Assembly: GCA_022826825.1 (NCBI GenBank) | Contig: JAJDUD010000061.1 | Location: 62,001-126,000, forward strand | From: Acidobacteriota bacterium | GTDB lineage: Bacteria; Acidobacteriota; Vicinamibacteria; Marinacidobacterales; Marinacidobacteraceae | DNA: 64,000 nt | Direction: 5' to 3' | In this document: positions 27,467 to 36,311 of the stretch, piece after piece | Numbering within the stretch: position 1 is the stretch's first letter | Layout of the letters: each line of letters begins with the position of its first letter | The notes under the pieces: generated by a model | What the model saw: only the letters and a program-made list of their open reading frames with translations | Told to the model about the DNA's origin: nothing | The model's database searches: none | Translations under genes and position numbers: made by a program

Positions 27467-28999
27467 TCACTCCCACCCGAACGCGTTCCGGATGATGCCG
27501 TGGACCCGCGTGTTCTCCCCGATGCCGAGCACCCCGTCGGCGCCGGGGCCGTAGCCGAGGAGCAGCACCGGATCGGAGGTGTGCCCGCCGGTGGACCAGA
27601 CCACCTGCGTGTGGTTCGCGAGTTGCCGCGCCGCGAGCGCGACCGGGACGGTGGACCCGTCAAGGTAGTAGGTCCCGAAATCGCGGGGGGCGGCGGTCTC
27701 GGCGTTGAGTTGCTCCGCGAGATCGGCAGCCTCCTCGCCGGTGAGCCGGATCCCGGTCGCCTCCTCGATCACGGCGAGCACCGACTCCGCGGTCGCCGGG
27801 GAGGAAACCTCCGGCATCGCCTCGATCAGGGAGCGGCGCTGGGCGGCGAGCAACTCCAGATGGCGGACTCCGGCCATCTCGGGGCCGGCCGAGTAGTCCG
27901 GGAAAACGGCGGTTGGGAACGGGCCTGGTCCCCCCGGGCCGTAGGTGAACGAGAACCCCCCCGTTCCGTGGTCAGCCGTCACGAGCACGAGGGTGTCGTC
28001 CCGGGACCGGGCGAAATCGAACCCGACCCCGACCGCCTCGTCGAAGTCGACGATCTCGGCCAGCATCGCGCCGGCGTCGTTCTCGTGCCCCGCGTAGTCG
28101 ATCAAGCCCCCTTCCACCACCAGGAAGAAACCCGCCTCATGCCCCTCGAGGGAAGCGACCGCGGCCCCGGTGAGTTCGGCCAGCGTCGGCACGAAGTCGT
28201 CGAGTCCCTCCCAGGACCGGTCGAGCACGTACGGCAGATGGCTCGCCGCAAAGACTCCGAGAAGCCGTTCCGCGCCGCGCGCGGCTTCGAGCCCGGCGCG
28301 GTCACCGACGACGGCGAAACCCCGTTCTTTCGCTTCGGCGATCAGGCTCCGATCGTCCTCGCGGTTCGAAGGACCGTCCGTTGCGGCGGGCAGCCCGGGA
28401 ACGCTCTCGCCGAGCGTCGTTCCCGCGGGGATCATCGCCCGTCCGCCGCCGCCGAGCAGCACCTCCACATGCGGCTCGCCGAAGAGCTGGTCCGCGAGCT
28501 CGGACTCCGGCACGTAGCGCGACTTGGCGTGGACCTTGAAGGCCGCCGGGGTCGCGTGCGTGAGGCGCATGTTGGCAACGAGGCCGGTCGCGAGTCCCTC
28601 CGCTTCCGCCCACTCGAGAAGGGTCGGCAGCGGCTCCGCGGTTTCGGGATCGACGCTCAGCGTTTCGGTGAGAACGCGTCTTCCGGTCGCCATCTGGGTG
28701 GCGGCGGCCGCGGAGTCCGTGGTGATCCGGGCGTACGAGAACGGAATCGAATACCCGGCGCTCCCCGCGTCGGCCAGTTCGGACATCCGGAGCGGACGCC
28801 CCCGCACTTCCGAAGCGTAGGCGATGCCGAAAGTGAGCTGGTTCATCCCGAACCCGTCGCCGATGAACAGGATCACGTTCCTCGCGCGGGCGGGGGCAGC
28901 CGGCGCGCAACCGGACCCGGCCACTCCGGCGACGAAAGCCGTGAGGGAAAGGATCGCGGCGAAGGGTCCCCGCCAGCCGTGGTGAAACCCTGGAGGCAT
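27467..28999 (-). CDS. Alkaline phosphatase (PhoA superfamily), secreted
   Basis: 510 residues from the ATG at 28999; longer readings run through the hairpin-rich leader. A signal sequence ends near a Cys (GSGC, a weak lipobox). Metal and catalytic motifs are visible: NVILFIGDG, the nucleophile Ser in TTDSAAAATQMATG, EGGLIDYAGHEND, TADHGTGG and the distal His in STGGHTSDP. It would hydrolyse phosphomonoesters in the periplasm or at the outer membrane. It follows the four-paralog operon on the same strand, separated by a terminator-like double hairpin, so it is probably expressed separately. Confidence 0.92.
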   Translation of the reverse strand: MPPGFHHGWRGPFAAILSLTAFVAGVAGSGCAPAAPARARNVILFIGDGFGMNQLTFGIAYASEVRGRPLRMSELADAGSAGYSIPFSYARITTDSAAAATQMATGRRVLTETLSVDPETAEPLPTLLEWAEAEGLATGLVANMRLTHATPAAFKVHAKSRYVPESELADQLFGEPHVEVLLGGGGRAMIPAGTTLGESVPGLPAATDGPSNREDDRSLIAEAKERGFAVVGDRAGLEAARGAERLLGVFAASHLPYVLDRSWEGLDDFVPTLAELTGAAVASLEGHEAGFFLVVEGGLIDYAGHENDAGAMLAEIVDFDEAVGVGFDFARSRDDTLVLVTADHGTGGFSFTYGPGGPGPFPTAVFPDYSAGPEMAGVRHLELLAAQRRSLIEAMPEVSSPATAESVLAVIEEATGIRLTGEEAADLAEQLNAETAAPRDFGTYYLDGSTVPVALAARQLANHTQVVWSTGGHTSDPVLLLGYGPGADGVLGIGENTRVHGIIRNAFGWE

Positions 29000-29033
29000 C
29001 CATTCGCGGCGCGCAGCGCCGCGGGGGTGGGGA

Positions 29034-29093
29034 GTGGGGAGGGGTTTCCCCTCCCCACGAAAAACGGTGCGCGAATCGCCGGGCGATTCGCGC
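29034..29093 (-). terminator. Double-hairpin terminator below the four-paralog operon
   Basis: Read on the minus strand, a 12-base-pair palindrome (29069-29093, arm GCGCGAATCGCC) is followed by ACCG and a run of five T, then a second perfect hairpin (29034-29058, arm GTGGGGAGGGG, loop of three). A weaker long-range inverted repeat (29103-29120 with 29168-29185) lies just upstream. Hairpin plus T-run fits intrinsic termination of the minus-strand operon. No gene is visible in 29000-29195. Confidence 0.6.
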
Positions 29094-29195
29094 CACCAGC
29101 CCGTGGGGAAAGCTCCCCGCGCCCACACCGGCCGCCGGCTTCGCCACGCCGCGCGTCCCCAGGCTCGTGCGGGGAGCCTTCCCCGCGGGCTGCTA

Positions 29196-29729
29196 CTACT
29201 GGCTCGTCAGGGCCGCGTAGTTGTCCTTGCAAAACTCCTCCAGTTGCTCGGCCAGATGGCTGGCGGCGTTGCGCAGGCTGGGCCCGGTTTCCCGTTCGTC
29301 CAACCCGGTCAGGCTCTGGCGCAGGCTGCCGGCGAGCGCCACCCCGTCCACGTAGTGGAACTCCACGATCTCGCTCCGCTCGACGAGCTGCACCTGGCCG
29401 TTGATGATCAACCGTTCGAGTTTCGGAAGCATGGTTTGCGACGTTCGGTAGTTGATGATGCGCAGGGTGATGGCCGCCTCCTCGGCGTCATCCACGACGC
29501 GAAACCAGTTCCGGCGCCCACGGACGCGATCGCGAACCTCTTCCGTCGCTTTCCCGAGCGCTTCGCGCAGTTCGGGATCCTCCGGATCGCTGGGATGCAC
29601 GAAGACGCTGAAAGGCTCGGGAGGGCGGCGGGGCGCCTGGGCGCCGGCCGCCGAAGCGGCGAAGGCGATCAGGAGCAGAACTGCGGCGAACGCCGCCGGG
29701 CGCGGATGTCGAAAGCGGTGGGTGGTCAT
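29196..29729 (-). CDS. Secreted protein of unknown function, paralog 4 of 4
   Basis: 177 residues from the ATG at 29729, chosen for the strong GGGGAGG site upstream and the signal peptide that follows (FAAVLLLIAFAASAAGAQ). The mature part begins with the shared block PPEPFSVFVHPSD, has a central ADxxLRIINY-like strand (AITLRIINY) and ends with the shared GPSLRNAASHLAEQLEEF helix. I do not recognise a named family; the pattern of a secreted domain with FRVV...A-D-x-x-L-R-I recalls TolB-N/CsgG-like periplasmic folds, but this is only an impression. It is last in a four-gene tandem array. Confidence 0.85.
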   Translation of the reverse strand: MTTHRFRHPRPAAFAAVLLLIAFAASAAGAQAPRRPPEPFSVFVHPSDPEDPELREALGKATEEVRDRVRGRRNWFRVVDDAEEAAITLRIINYRTSQTMLPKLERLIINGQVQLVERSEIVEFHYVDGVALAGSLRQSLTGLDERETGPSLRNAASHLAEQLEEFCKDNYAALTSQ

Positions 29730-29906
29730 GACGCCTCCCCGTGTTGCGCGAGGCCGCAAAGACGGTCGCTCGGCCCGGAATCATCGCACGGGGCGCCGGA
29801 GCGCACGTTCCGCAAGTCATCCGGGAAGGATGTCCGGCCCGGAGAAGCCGTCAGGCGCCGCTGAGCGAGGCGGTCCCGCTAAAGGGGAGAGGCCGGGAAT
29901 CCCGGC

Positions 29907-30428
29907 TTACCGGGGAGTCGCCCGCTCCCGAAGCTGGCGGAGAGCGCCGTAGTTGTCCTTGGCGAACCGCTCCAGCTCCTCCGCCAGATGGCTGGCGGCG
30001 TTCCGGAGGCTGGCGCCAAGGAGCACGGGACGCTGGTCCAGGCCGGACAGCTTCTCACGCGCCGTTCCCGCAACGGCAACGGCGTCCACATAGACCAGCT
30101 CGACGGTGGGGCCCTCGAACCAGCCCCACTTGTGCGCGTTGGAATTGTGGTAGTTGACGATGCGCAGGACGACATCCGCCTCCGCCGCGGATTCGGCCCG
30201 CTGGAACCACTCCCGCCGCTCCACCCGTTCCCGGACCATCGGGACCGCTTCCTCGAGCTGCCTCTTCAACGCGGCATCGGCCGGATCGCTCGTCTGAACG
30301 AAGACCCGAAACGGCTCCGGGGGACGCTGGGGCGCCTTCTCCTGTCCCGTGGCGGGCTGGTTGCCCAGAGGCGCCAGGAGCAACGGAAGCAGCAGGGCCC
30401 AGGTCCGGGTCGAACCGCTCCGGATCAC
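29907..30428 (-). CDS. Secreted protein of unknown function, paralog 3 of 4
   Basis: 173 residues, GTG start overlapping the previous stop (GTGA), so translation is probably coupled. A signal peptide ends near ATGQ. The shared block PPEPFRVFVQTSD follows, then WF..AESAAEADVVLRIVNY, a variable middle with KWGWFEG, a YVDAVAVAG segment and the C-terminal GASLRNAASHLAEELERF. It is closest to the paralog directly upstream (30425-30985). No catalytic motif and no cysteine pattern stand out. A gap of about 180 bases separates it from the last paralog. Confidence 0.85.
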   Translation of the reverse strand: MIRSGSTRTWALLLPLLLAPLGNQPATGQEKAPQRPPEPFRVFVQTSDPADAALKRQLEEAVPMVRERVERREWFQRAESAAEADVVLRIVNYHNSNAHKWGWFEGPTVELVYVDAVAVAGTAREKLSGLDQRPVLLGASLRNAASHLAEELERFAKDNYGALRQLRERATPR

Positions 30429-30985
30429 CGTGGCGTTTCTCGGCGCCGCCGCTTCGCATTCGCCTCCGCCTTCACGCGGCTCACGGCGCCGTAGTTGTCC
30501 CTGGCAAACCGCTCGAGTTCCTCGGCCAGGTGGCCGGCCGCGTTACGGAGACTGGGCCCGGCGTCGACGCATCGAAAGTCCAGACCGGACATCCTCTGCC
30601 TCAGGTCACCAACGCGGACGACGGCGTCAACATAGTTGTACTCCGTGCTGTAGCAGTCCAGCGGGCCGGGCCTGAGCTGCGCCTCCGGGTGCCCCTGTCG
30701 ATAGTGGGTGATCCGTAGCACGATGTCGGCCGTATCCACGGACTCGGCCAGTTCGAACCATCGCCGCCGCTCGATCTGTTCCCGAACCATCGGCAGGGCT
30801 TCCTCAAGCCTTGTTTGCGACGCGGCATCGGCCGCACCACTCGTGTGGACGAACACCCGAAACGGCTCCGGGGGACGCCGGGGCGCCTTGTCCTGACCGG
30901 TGGCGGCAGCCGCCAGCCCCAGGAGGACAACGGGCGGGAGAATCAGGCTCGACACCCAGGCGCTTCTCCGACGGGAAGGCATCAC
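30425..30985 (-). CDS. Secreted protein of unknown function, paralog 2 of 4
   Basis: 186 residues (GTG at 30985 directly after the preceding TGA, or ATG at 30982). Signal peptide, then PPEPFRVFVHTSG, WFELAESVDTADIVLRITHY, a variable loop with two Cys, YVDAVVRVG and GPSLRNAAGHLAEELERF. The basic C-terminal tail (KRRRRE) is unique to this copy. Sequence similarity to paralog 3 is obvious by eye over the whole length, which indicates a fairly recent tandem duplication. Confidence 0.85.
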   Translation of the reverse strand: MMPSRRRSAWVSSLILPPVVLLGLAAAATGQDKAPRRPPEPFRVFVHTSGAADAASQTRLEEALPMVREQIERRRWFELAESVDTADIVLRITHYRQGHPEAQLRPGPLDCYSTEYNYVDAVVRVGDLRQRMSGLDFRCVDAGPSLRNAAGHLAEELERFARDNYGAVSRVKAEANAKRRRRETPR

Positions 30986-31519
30986 TCAGCGGGAGCCGCT
31001 GCTCTCCTGTGCGAACGCCTTGAGCCTCCGCACGAAGTCGGAAGCGGCGGACCGGAAACTGCCCGTCTCGGTGGCGCCGGTGCCGGAACCCTCGATCTGT
31101 TTCCGGTTTCCGTCCACGCGCACGACCGCATCGAACGAGAAGAAGTCACTGCCCCGGGATTCGAAGACCCGGTTCGGGGTGAAGCCGGCCGGACCGCCCA
31201 CATGCCTCACTTCGCTCGTGACGGCCTGGGCATCGAAGATCGTGATGCGAACGTCCGCCTCATCGGCCGACTCCACCACCCGGAACCGCCCGGGTTGGTC
31301 CGCCAGTTCCGCCGTGAGGGCAATCGCCGCATTCGTGAGCCGGACGTCCAGATCGGCATCCACCTCACCCGCCCGCGCCACGAAGACCGAATACGGCTCC
31401 GAAGACTGCGGCAGGGTGCTCTCGGCGCTCGGCGCCGCAGCCGCAACCGCCGCGATTCCGGCCATGACGGCGAAGGCCGCCGCGAGACTCCGGCCTCGAA
31501 GGTTCGAACGGTTCCGCAT
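30986..31519 (-). CDS. Secreted protein of unknown function, paralog 1 of 4 (divergent)
   Basis: 177 residues from the ATG at 31519, selected because an AGGAGG site precedes it and a signal peptide follows (AAAFAVMAGIAAVAAAAP). It is the most divergent copy: SSEPYSVFVARAG replaces the PPEPF block, followed by FRVVESADEADVRITIF, FFSFDAVVRVDG and SFRSAASDFVRRLKAF. The same order of elements shows common descent. As first gene of the operon it probably sets the promoter, which would lie in 31520-31596; no clear -35/-10 pair was recognised there. Confidence 0.83.
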   Translation of the reverse strand: MRNRSNLRGRSLAAAFAVMAGIAAVAAAAPSAESTLPQSSEPYSVFVARAGEVDADLDVRLTNAAIALTAELADQPGRFRVVESADEADVRITIFDAQAVTSEVRHVGGPAGFTPNRVFESRGSDFFSFDAVVRVDGNRKQIEGSGTGATETGSFRSAASDFVRRLKAFAQESSGSR

Positions 31520-31596
31520 ATCGCCCTCCTCAGACGGGCCTGAGGCAAGCAAGGTCCATGCTACGGGTGTGCTCGCGGAAAGCGCAAAGGCGAATC

Positions 31597-32892
31597 TCAG
31601 CCGTCCGCGGAATGAGGGACGAACCGGTCGGCCGCGGGGGCAAACGCCTCGATCTCTTCGCCCCACTGGAAGGCGCCGGCCACCGATTCCTGAAGCGACA
31701 GCTTCACGACCTCGCCCGGATCCGGGAACAGCCGCCCCTCGAGGTCCGCGATCCGCTCGGGCTCCGAACGGGTGCGGGGAGACCCGGCGATCAGGGCGCA
31801 GCAGTCCTTCGCCGGCACGGCAGAGATGTCCCAGGTCCCGATCTGCTGCGCCCGGTCCATGATCGCCACCTTGTCGAGCCCGACCAGCGGCCGCAGCACG
31901 GGCAGGGAAAGCGCCGCGTCCACGCTGATGAGGTTCTCGAGCGTCTGCGACGCGACCTGGGAAAGGCTGTCACCGGTGGTCAGGGCCGCCGCCCCGAACT
32001 TCCGGGCCACGAATTCGCCGCAACGGAAGGCGAACCGCCGAAACAGCACGGCCTCGTGGCCCGTCCTGCTGCCGCTCAGCCGGAGATCGAAGTGGGTATA
32101 CGGAACAAGCACCAGCCGCGAGCGGCCGGTGTAGCGCGAAAGGACGCGGACCAGGTCCGCAGCCTTGCGGGCCGTGGGCGAAGACGGATCGGGGCAGGAC
32201 GGCGTGAGATGGACAAAGTCCAGCGTCGCTCCCCTTCCCGCCATCATCCAGGCCGCTACCGGCGAGTCGAACCCGCCGGAGAGCATCCCCACGAGCCGGC
32301 CCGCAACCCCGACGGGAAGCCCGCCGGGGCCCTTTACACGGCTCGTCCAGAGGTAGATGGCTTCTTCGTGAGGCTCGATGAAGATCGTGAGCGCCGGATT
32401 CGAGAGGTCCACCCGGGCCCAGGCGGTGCGCTCCAGAATGGCGCGCCCCACCGACTCGGCGATGGCCTGCGAGCGGATGGGGAAGTTCCGGTCCCGGCGC
32501 CGCACCCGCAGGGCGAAGCCCGACTCCGGGTCCGGCCGCGCCTCGGCCGCGAGCCCGCACGAGAGCGACGTCGTTTCGTCCAGCAGGCGCTCGGGCGAGG
32601 GCGCTTCACCGCGCGGGCGGGGAATCACAAAGCACGGAAGCGCGAGTTCGACGCCGAACACGGTGGCGATCGCCGCGAGGGCCCGGTCGAGCGCCGCCGT
32701 CTCCCCCGGCGGGACCTCGATCCACACCCGGTCGCCGGCCGAACTCGCCCGCCACCGCAGCCCGATGCCGCGGAGCCGCTGCCCCAGGTTCCGCTTGAGC
32801 GCCTCCCGGAAGGAAGGCCGGTTTCTGCCCTTGATGCGGATTTCCGGCGACCTGATGAGGATGCGCCGCGGCGCGTCCGGCCCCGGATTCAC
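31597..32892 (-). CDS. thiI: tRNA 4-thiouridine synthase ThiI
   Basis: About 431 residues if GTG 32892 is the start, which places the N-terminus just before ILIRSPEIRIKG, as in other ThiI proteins; a longer frame with a TTG start reaches 33012. A ferredoxin-like plus THUMP domain is followed by the PP-loop SGGFDSPVA, and by PVLRPLVGLDK and CC residues near the end. The C-terminal rhodanese domain of the E. coli enzyme is absent, as in many ThiI. It thiolates U8 of tRNA. It lies directly downstream of two tRNA genes on the same strand, which fits its substrate. Confidence 0.9.
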   Translation of the reverse strand: MNPGPDAPRRILIRSPEIRIKGRNRPSFREALKRNLGQRLRGIGLRWRASSAGDRVWIEVPPGETAALDRALAAIATVFGVELALPCFVIPRPRGEAPSPERLLDETTSLSCGLAAEARPDPESGFALRVRRRDRNFPIRSQAIAESVGRAILERTAWARVDLSNPALTIFIEPHEEAIYLWTSRVKGPGGLPVGVAGRLVGMLSGGFDSPVAAWMMAGRGATLDFVHLTPSCPDPSSPTARKAADLVRVLSRYTGRSRLVLVPYTHFDLRLSGSRTGHEAVLFRRFAFRCGEFVARKFGAAALTTGDSLSQVASQTLENLISVDAALSLPVLRPLVGLDKVAIMDRAQQIGTWDISAVPAKDCCALIAGSPRTRSEPERIADLEGRLFPDPGEVVKLSLQESVAGAFQWGEEIEAFAPAADRFVPHSADG

Positions 32893-33050
32893 CGCGGCGC
32901 CGACAAGCCGTTCCGCCTCGGCTGGCGGGTTGGGAAGAGGTTCCTGCACGGCGGCGACGGGAGTGGGTGAATCCCTCCCGACCGCGATGGTACGCGGACC
33001 CGGCGGGGGCAACGGTGAAACGGCTCCACGCGAAACGTTCCCGCATCGGG

Positions 33051-33127
<77 letters not shown>

Positions 33128-33145
33128 AACCCGATGCGACCACGC

Positions 33146-33222
33146 TGGTACGCCTGAGAGGATTCGAACCTCTGACTTCTTGCTCCGGAGGCAAGCGCTC
33201 TAATCCACTGAGCTACAGGCGC
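33146..33222 (-). tRNA. tRNA-Arg (CCG)
   Basis: Minus-strand cloverleaf with acceptor GCGCCTG/CAGGCGT (G-T at the end), anticodon stem CTTGC/GCAAG and loop CTCCGGA, so anticodon CCG. T-loop GGTTCGAATCC. CCA is encoded at 33146-33148. Nineteen bases separate it from tRNA-Lys. Confidence 0.95.
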
Positions 33223-33263
33223 TCCCAGCGGAACGCGGAAGGTTACCGTAGGCGGGGGCCGCG

Positions 33264-34223
33264 TCAGCCTCCCGCGAGTCGCCGGAGAAGTTCCGCCTTC
33301 AACTCGGGATCGGGGGTGTGGCACCAGGTCACGGGCCATCCCCCGGACGCATCGGTCCGGACGAGCCACGGTTTGGTCGCCCCGGTGTCCGAGTACCCGT
33401 CGGCGGGACCCTCCCGAACGACCACCGAGGTCCGGTCGCAGCGGAGAAGTTCCGGGGCCACCAGGAAGGACACCGCAAACGAATCGAACGGGTAGGTCGC
33501 CCGCCGCCCGTAGTTGTCGCCGAACCAGTCGAGATAGTCCTCGATCGGCCGGCGGAAGAACTCCCCGAACGGGGTGTCCCACACCGAAGCCCACTCCTGC
33601 GCATCGATGGGCAGTTTCGCGGCCAGCTCGAACGGAGCCAGGACCACCGGGGCGCCGCTCCCCACCACGACCTCCGCGGCCTCCGGGTCCAGCTCGAAAT
33701 TGAAGTCGAGGAGATTCGGCCCTCCTCCCGGGAAGGTCAGCGCCTCGTCCGGCCGCCGGCCGATCACCAGGACGACCGTCTCGATCCGGCCCGCGAGGTC
33801 GGGCCGCTCCCGGAGCGCGGCGGCCACGTTGGTCGCCGGCCCGAGCGCCAGCACGGTCAGCGGTTCTTGTTCGAGGGCCGCGATGAGGGCGCGCGACGCC
33901 GGGGTCGGGTCCGGGGAGGCCCGGGCGCTCCCCTGGTGGACCCCGATCTCCCCGGGCGCGAAGCGAGCCACGATCTCCCGGGCGATGGCGTAGCCGCGAT
34001 CCACCGGGGCGTTCCCGAAGACCACGCTGACCCCGGCGACCCGCAGCTCCGGCGAATGGAACGTCTGGACCATCGCGACCCCGTCGTCCGGCTCGTGACC
34101 GCCGGGCATGACCGCGGGGTCCACGTCGAGCCAGACGGCGCGGGGCGGCGCCGGCGGATCGGCAACTCCGGCGCAGGCGCCGGCAAGCAGCGCGACCGCC
34201 AGCGAAGCGCGCGCGGTGCTCAA
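33264..34223 (-). CDS. Secreted inosine/uridine-preferring nucleoside hydrolase
   Basis: 319 residues. The start is a TTG that overlaps the stop of the acyl-CoA dehydrogenase (TTGA); a signal peptide begins immediately (ASLAVALLAGACAG), which supports it. The calcium-binding cluster is recognisable as LDVDPA...EPDDGVAM, and the later LGPATNVAAAL and FNFELDPEAAEVV blocks are typical of IUNH enzymes. It would split nucleosides to ribose and base outside the cytoplasm. The insertion between DVD and PDDG is longer than in the classical DTDPGxDD motif. Confidence 0.87.
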   Translation of the reverse strand: MSTARASLAVALLAGACAGVADPPAPPRAVWLDVDPAVMPGGHEPDDGVAMVQTFHSPELRVAGVSVVFGNAPVDRGYAIAREIVARFAPGEIGVHQGSARASPDPTPASRALIAALEQEPLTVLALGPATNVAAALRERPDLAGRIETVVLVIGRRPDEALTFPGGGPNLLDFNFELDPEAAEVVVGSGAPVVLAPFELAAKLPIDAQEWASVWDTPFGEFFRRPIEDYLDWFGDNYGRRATYPFDSFAVSFLVAPELLRCDRTSVVVREGPADGYSDTGATKPWLVRTDASGGWPVTWCHTPDPELKAELLRRLAGG

Positions 34224-36136
34224 ACCCCGACGGGGGTTCCGGCGGGGCGTTCCTCCACCGGAGCTTCGACCTCTGCCGGCGGGTCATACGGGTTGGGGAC
34301 GCGCCCTTCCAGAAGGGTCGGGAAGTCGCCCTTCAGAAAACCCTGGGCGAGTGCGTAGGTCTGCTCGTCCTGGTTCCGCCGGAGGCCCCGCCGCAACTCT
34401 CCGACGCGGATCCGGGAGCCCGCGCAGAAGTCCTCGACCAGCGGCAGGACGTCTGCTTCCGGCTCGCCGCGGGCGAGGAGCGCCTCGGCGCGCACCACGG
34501 TGGCGACCTGGGCGTAGAGCTCCGCTCCAAAGTCAACGAAGCGCCACAGAAGCATCTGGCGCTTCTCGAGCCCGGGGCCGTGCCGCAGCATCGCATGGAA
34601 GAGGCTGCGCGCGAGCTGCCGGCTGCTCTTCGCCACGAAACGGAGATGGCGCCGCGCCCAGGCCGCGCCGCCGGAGGGCGCGCCGGCCGGCAACCACTGG
34701 CGCAGGTACCAGGGGAGGTAGAAGAAACCGGCGCGGATCGCCGTCGAGAACCGCTTCGAGAGCGGCAGGGAGGGGTTCATGACCGCACCCGCGCGGCTCA
34801 GGTGAGGATCCATGACCTCGCGCGCGATGAAGAGACGCAGGATCTCGCTCGAACCCTCGAAGATCGTGTTGATCCGGTTGTCGCGCAGCGTCCGTTCCGC
34901 CGGGAACGGCCGCTCGCCCCGCGCGGCGAGCGACGCGGCGGTCTCGTAGCCCCGTCCCCCCAACACCTGCACGGTCTCGTCGGCAATTCGCCACGCCGCC
35001 TCGCTGGCGTACATCTTGGAGATGGCGGCCTCGATGCGGATGTCCGCGCCGCCGATGTCCACGAGCAGCGAGGTGAGGTCGGACATCGCGTCCATTGCGA
35101 ACGTCGTCGAGGCCATCCGTCCGATCTTGTCGGCGATCGCCGCGTGTTCGCCGATCGGCGCGCCCCACTGCACCCGCTCCCGCGCCCAGGTCCGGGAGAT
35201 GTAGAGCGACCGCTTGGCGGTCCCGATGCAGATTCCGGGGAGGGTGAGCCGGCCGGTGTTCAGCGTTGTGAGGGCAACCCGAAGCCCTTTTCCGACCGGG
35301 CCCAGGACGTTTTCGCGGGGAATTCGAACGTCCGTGAAGCGCATCACCCCGTTGTAGAGCGCCTTCAGCCCCATGAAGCGGCAGCGGCGCACGACCTCGA
35401 CTCCCGGCCAGCGCGTATCCACGATGAAGGTGGTGATCCCGGCCCGTCCTCCCGGTGTCTCGGCGGGGGTGCGCGCCATCACCACCAGCCAACGCGCCTT
35501 CGTGCCGTTCGTGCACCAGAGTTTTTCGCCGTTCAGGACGAAGGACCGGCCATCCGGGGTCGGCTCGGCGTGCGCCCGCATGCGGGCGGCATCCGACCCC
35601 ACGGTGGTTTCGGTGAGCGCGAACGCGGAAATGTCACCCGCCGCCACCTGGGGCAGGAACTCCTGCTTTTGCTCCTCGGTTCCGAAGAGCAGGATGGGCT
35701 GGGCGATGCCGATCGACTGGTGGGCGGAGATGAGGGAGGCCAGGCTCCCGCAGTGGCTCCCGAGCAGGATGGCGGACCGGGTGTAGGTGCGCTGCGACAG
35801 CCCGAGCCCCCCGTAGCGCCTGGGGATCTTGATCCCGAAGGCGCCCATGGCCGCCAGATCGCCGAGCACCCGGTCGGGGATCTCGCCGGTGCGGTCGATC
35901 TCGTCGGCGTCCACCTCCTCGAGCAGGTACGACTCCAGCCGCTTGAGGAAGGCTTCGCCCTCCGGCTCGACCCCACTGTCGGGGTACGGGCGCACGATCC
36001 CGGTGGACAAGCGCCCGAGGAAGAGCGCGCCGGCGAAGGTCGGATAGCGCCATCCCGTCTCCCGCGCCGCCTCCGTGAGTTCGAATGCGGCGCGTTTGCC
36101 GGCCGACATCCGGGAGGTATCGATGGGGCTGGTCAT
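34220..36136 (-). CDS. Acyl-CoA dehydrogenase, long form
   Basis: 638 residues, longer than the 380-residue short-chain enzymes and similar to VLCAD/ACAD9-type proteins. The FAD-contact block FALTETTVGSDAARM, LNGEKLWCTNG and QVLGGRGY are present; the catalytic Glu lies in INTIFEGSSEIL near residue 425. An extra C-terminal helical domain of about 150 residues is seen, as in membrane-associated long-chain dehydrogenases. It oxidises acyl-CoA to enoyl-CoA in beta-oxidation. The coupled nucleoside hydrolase downstream has no obvious functional link. Confidence 0.92.
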   Translation of the reverse strand: MTSPIDTSRMSAGKRAAFELTEAARETGWRYPTFAGALFLGRLSTGIVRPYPDSGVEPEGEAFLKRLESYLLEEVDADEIDRTGEIPDRVLGDLAAMGAFGIKIPRRYGGLGLSQRTYTRSAILLGSHCGSLASLISAHQSIGIAQPILLFGTEEQKQEFLPQVAAGDISAFALTETTVGSDAARMRAHAEPTPDGRSFVLNGEKLWCTNGTKARWLVVMARTPAETPGGRAGITTFIVDTRWPGVEVVRRCRFMGLKALYNGVMRFTDVRIPRENVLGPVGKGLRVALTTLNTGRLTLPGICIGTAKRSLYISRTWARERVQWGAPIGEHAAIADKIGRMASTTFAMDAMSDLTSLLVDIGGADIRIEAAISKMYASEAAWRIADETVQVLGGRGYETAASLAARGERPFPAERTLRDNRINTIFEGSSEILRLFIAREVMDPHLSRAGAVMNPSLPLSKRFSTAIRAGFFYLPWYLRQWLPAGAPSGGAAWARRHLRFVAKSSRQLARSLFHAMLRHGPGLEKRQMLLWRFVDFGAELYAQVATVVRAEALLARGEPEADVLPLVEDFCAGSRIRVGELRRGLRRNQDEQTYALAQGFLKGDFPTLLEGRVPNPYDPPAEVEAPVEERPAGTPVGV

Positions 36137-36311
36137 GGCGGGCCCCCGATTCTACGCACCTCGCGTTCGCGGTCGCCGTTCGATGCGGCTATCCTGCCGT
36201 CCAAGAACGTCGGCCGGCGGATCGCCTCCCGGGTGGGGTGGTTTTCTCAAGTTGCTGTTCCGAAACTTCCGGGACGCCGATCCGCCGGACAGCCCGACGG
36301 AAGGAGATTCG

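Noticed and set aside
31520-31666. Longer N-terminus for paralog 1
   Set aside because: The AGGAGG site and the signal peptide both fit the ATG at 31519.
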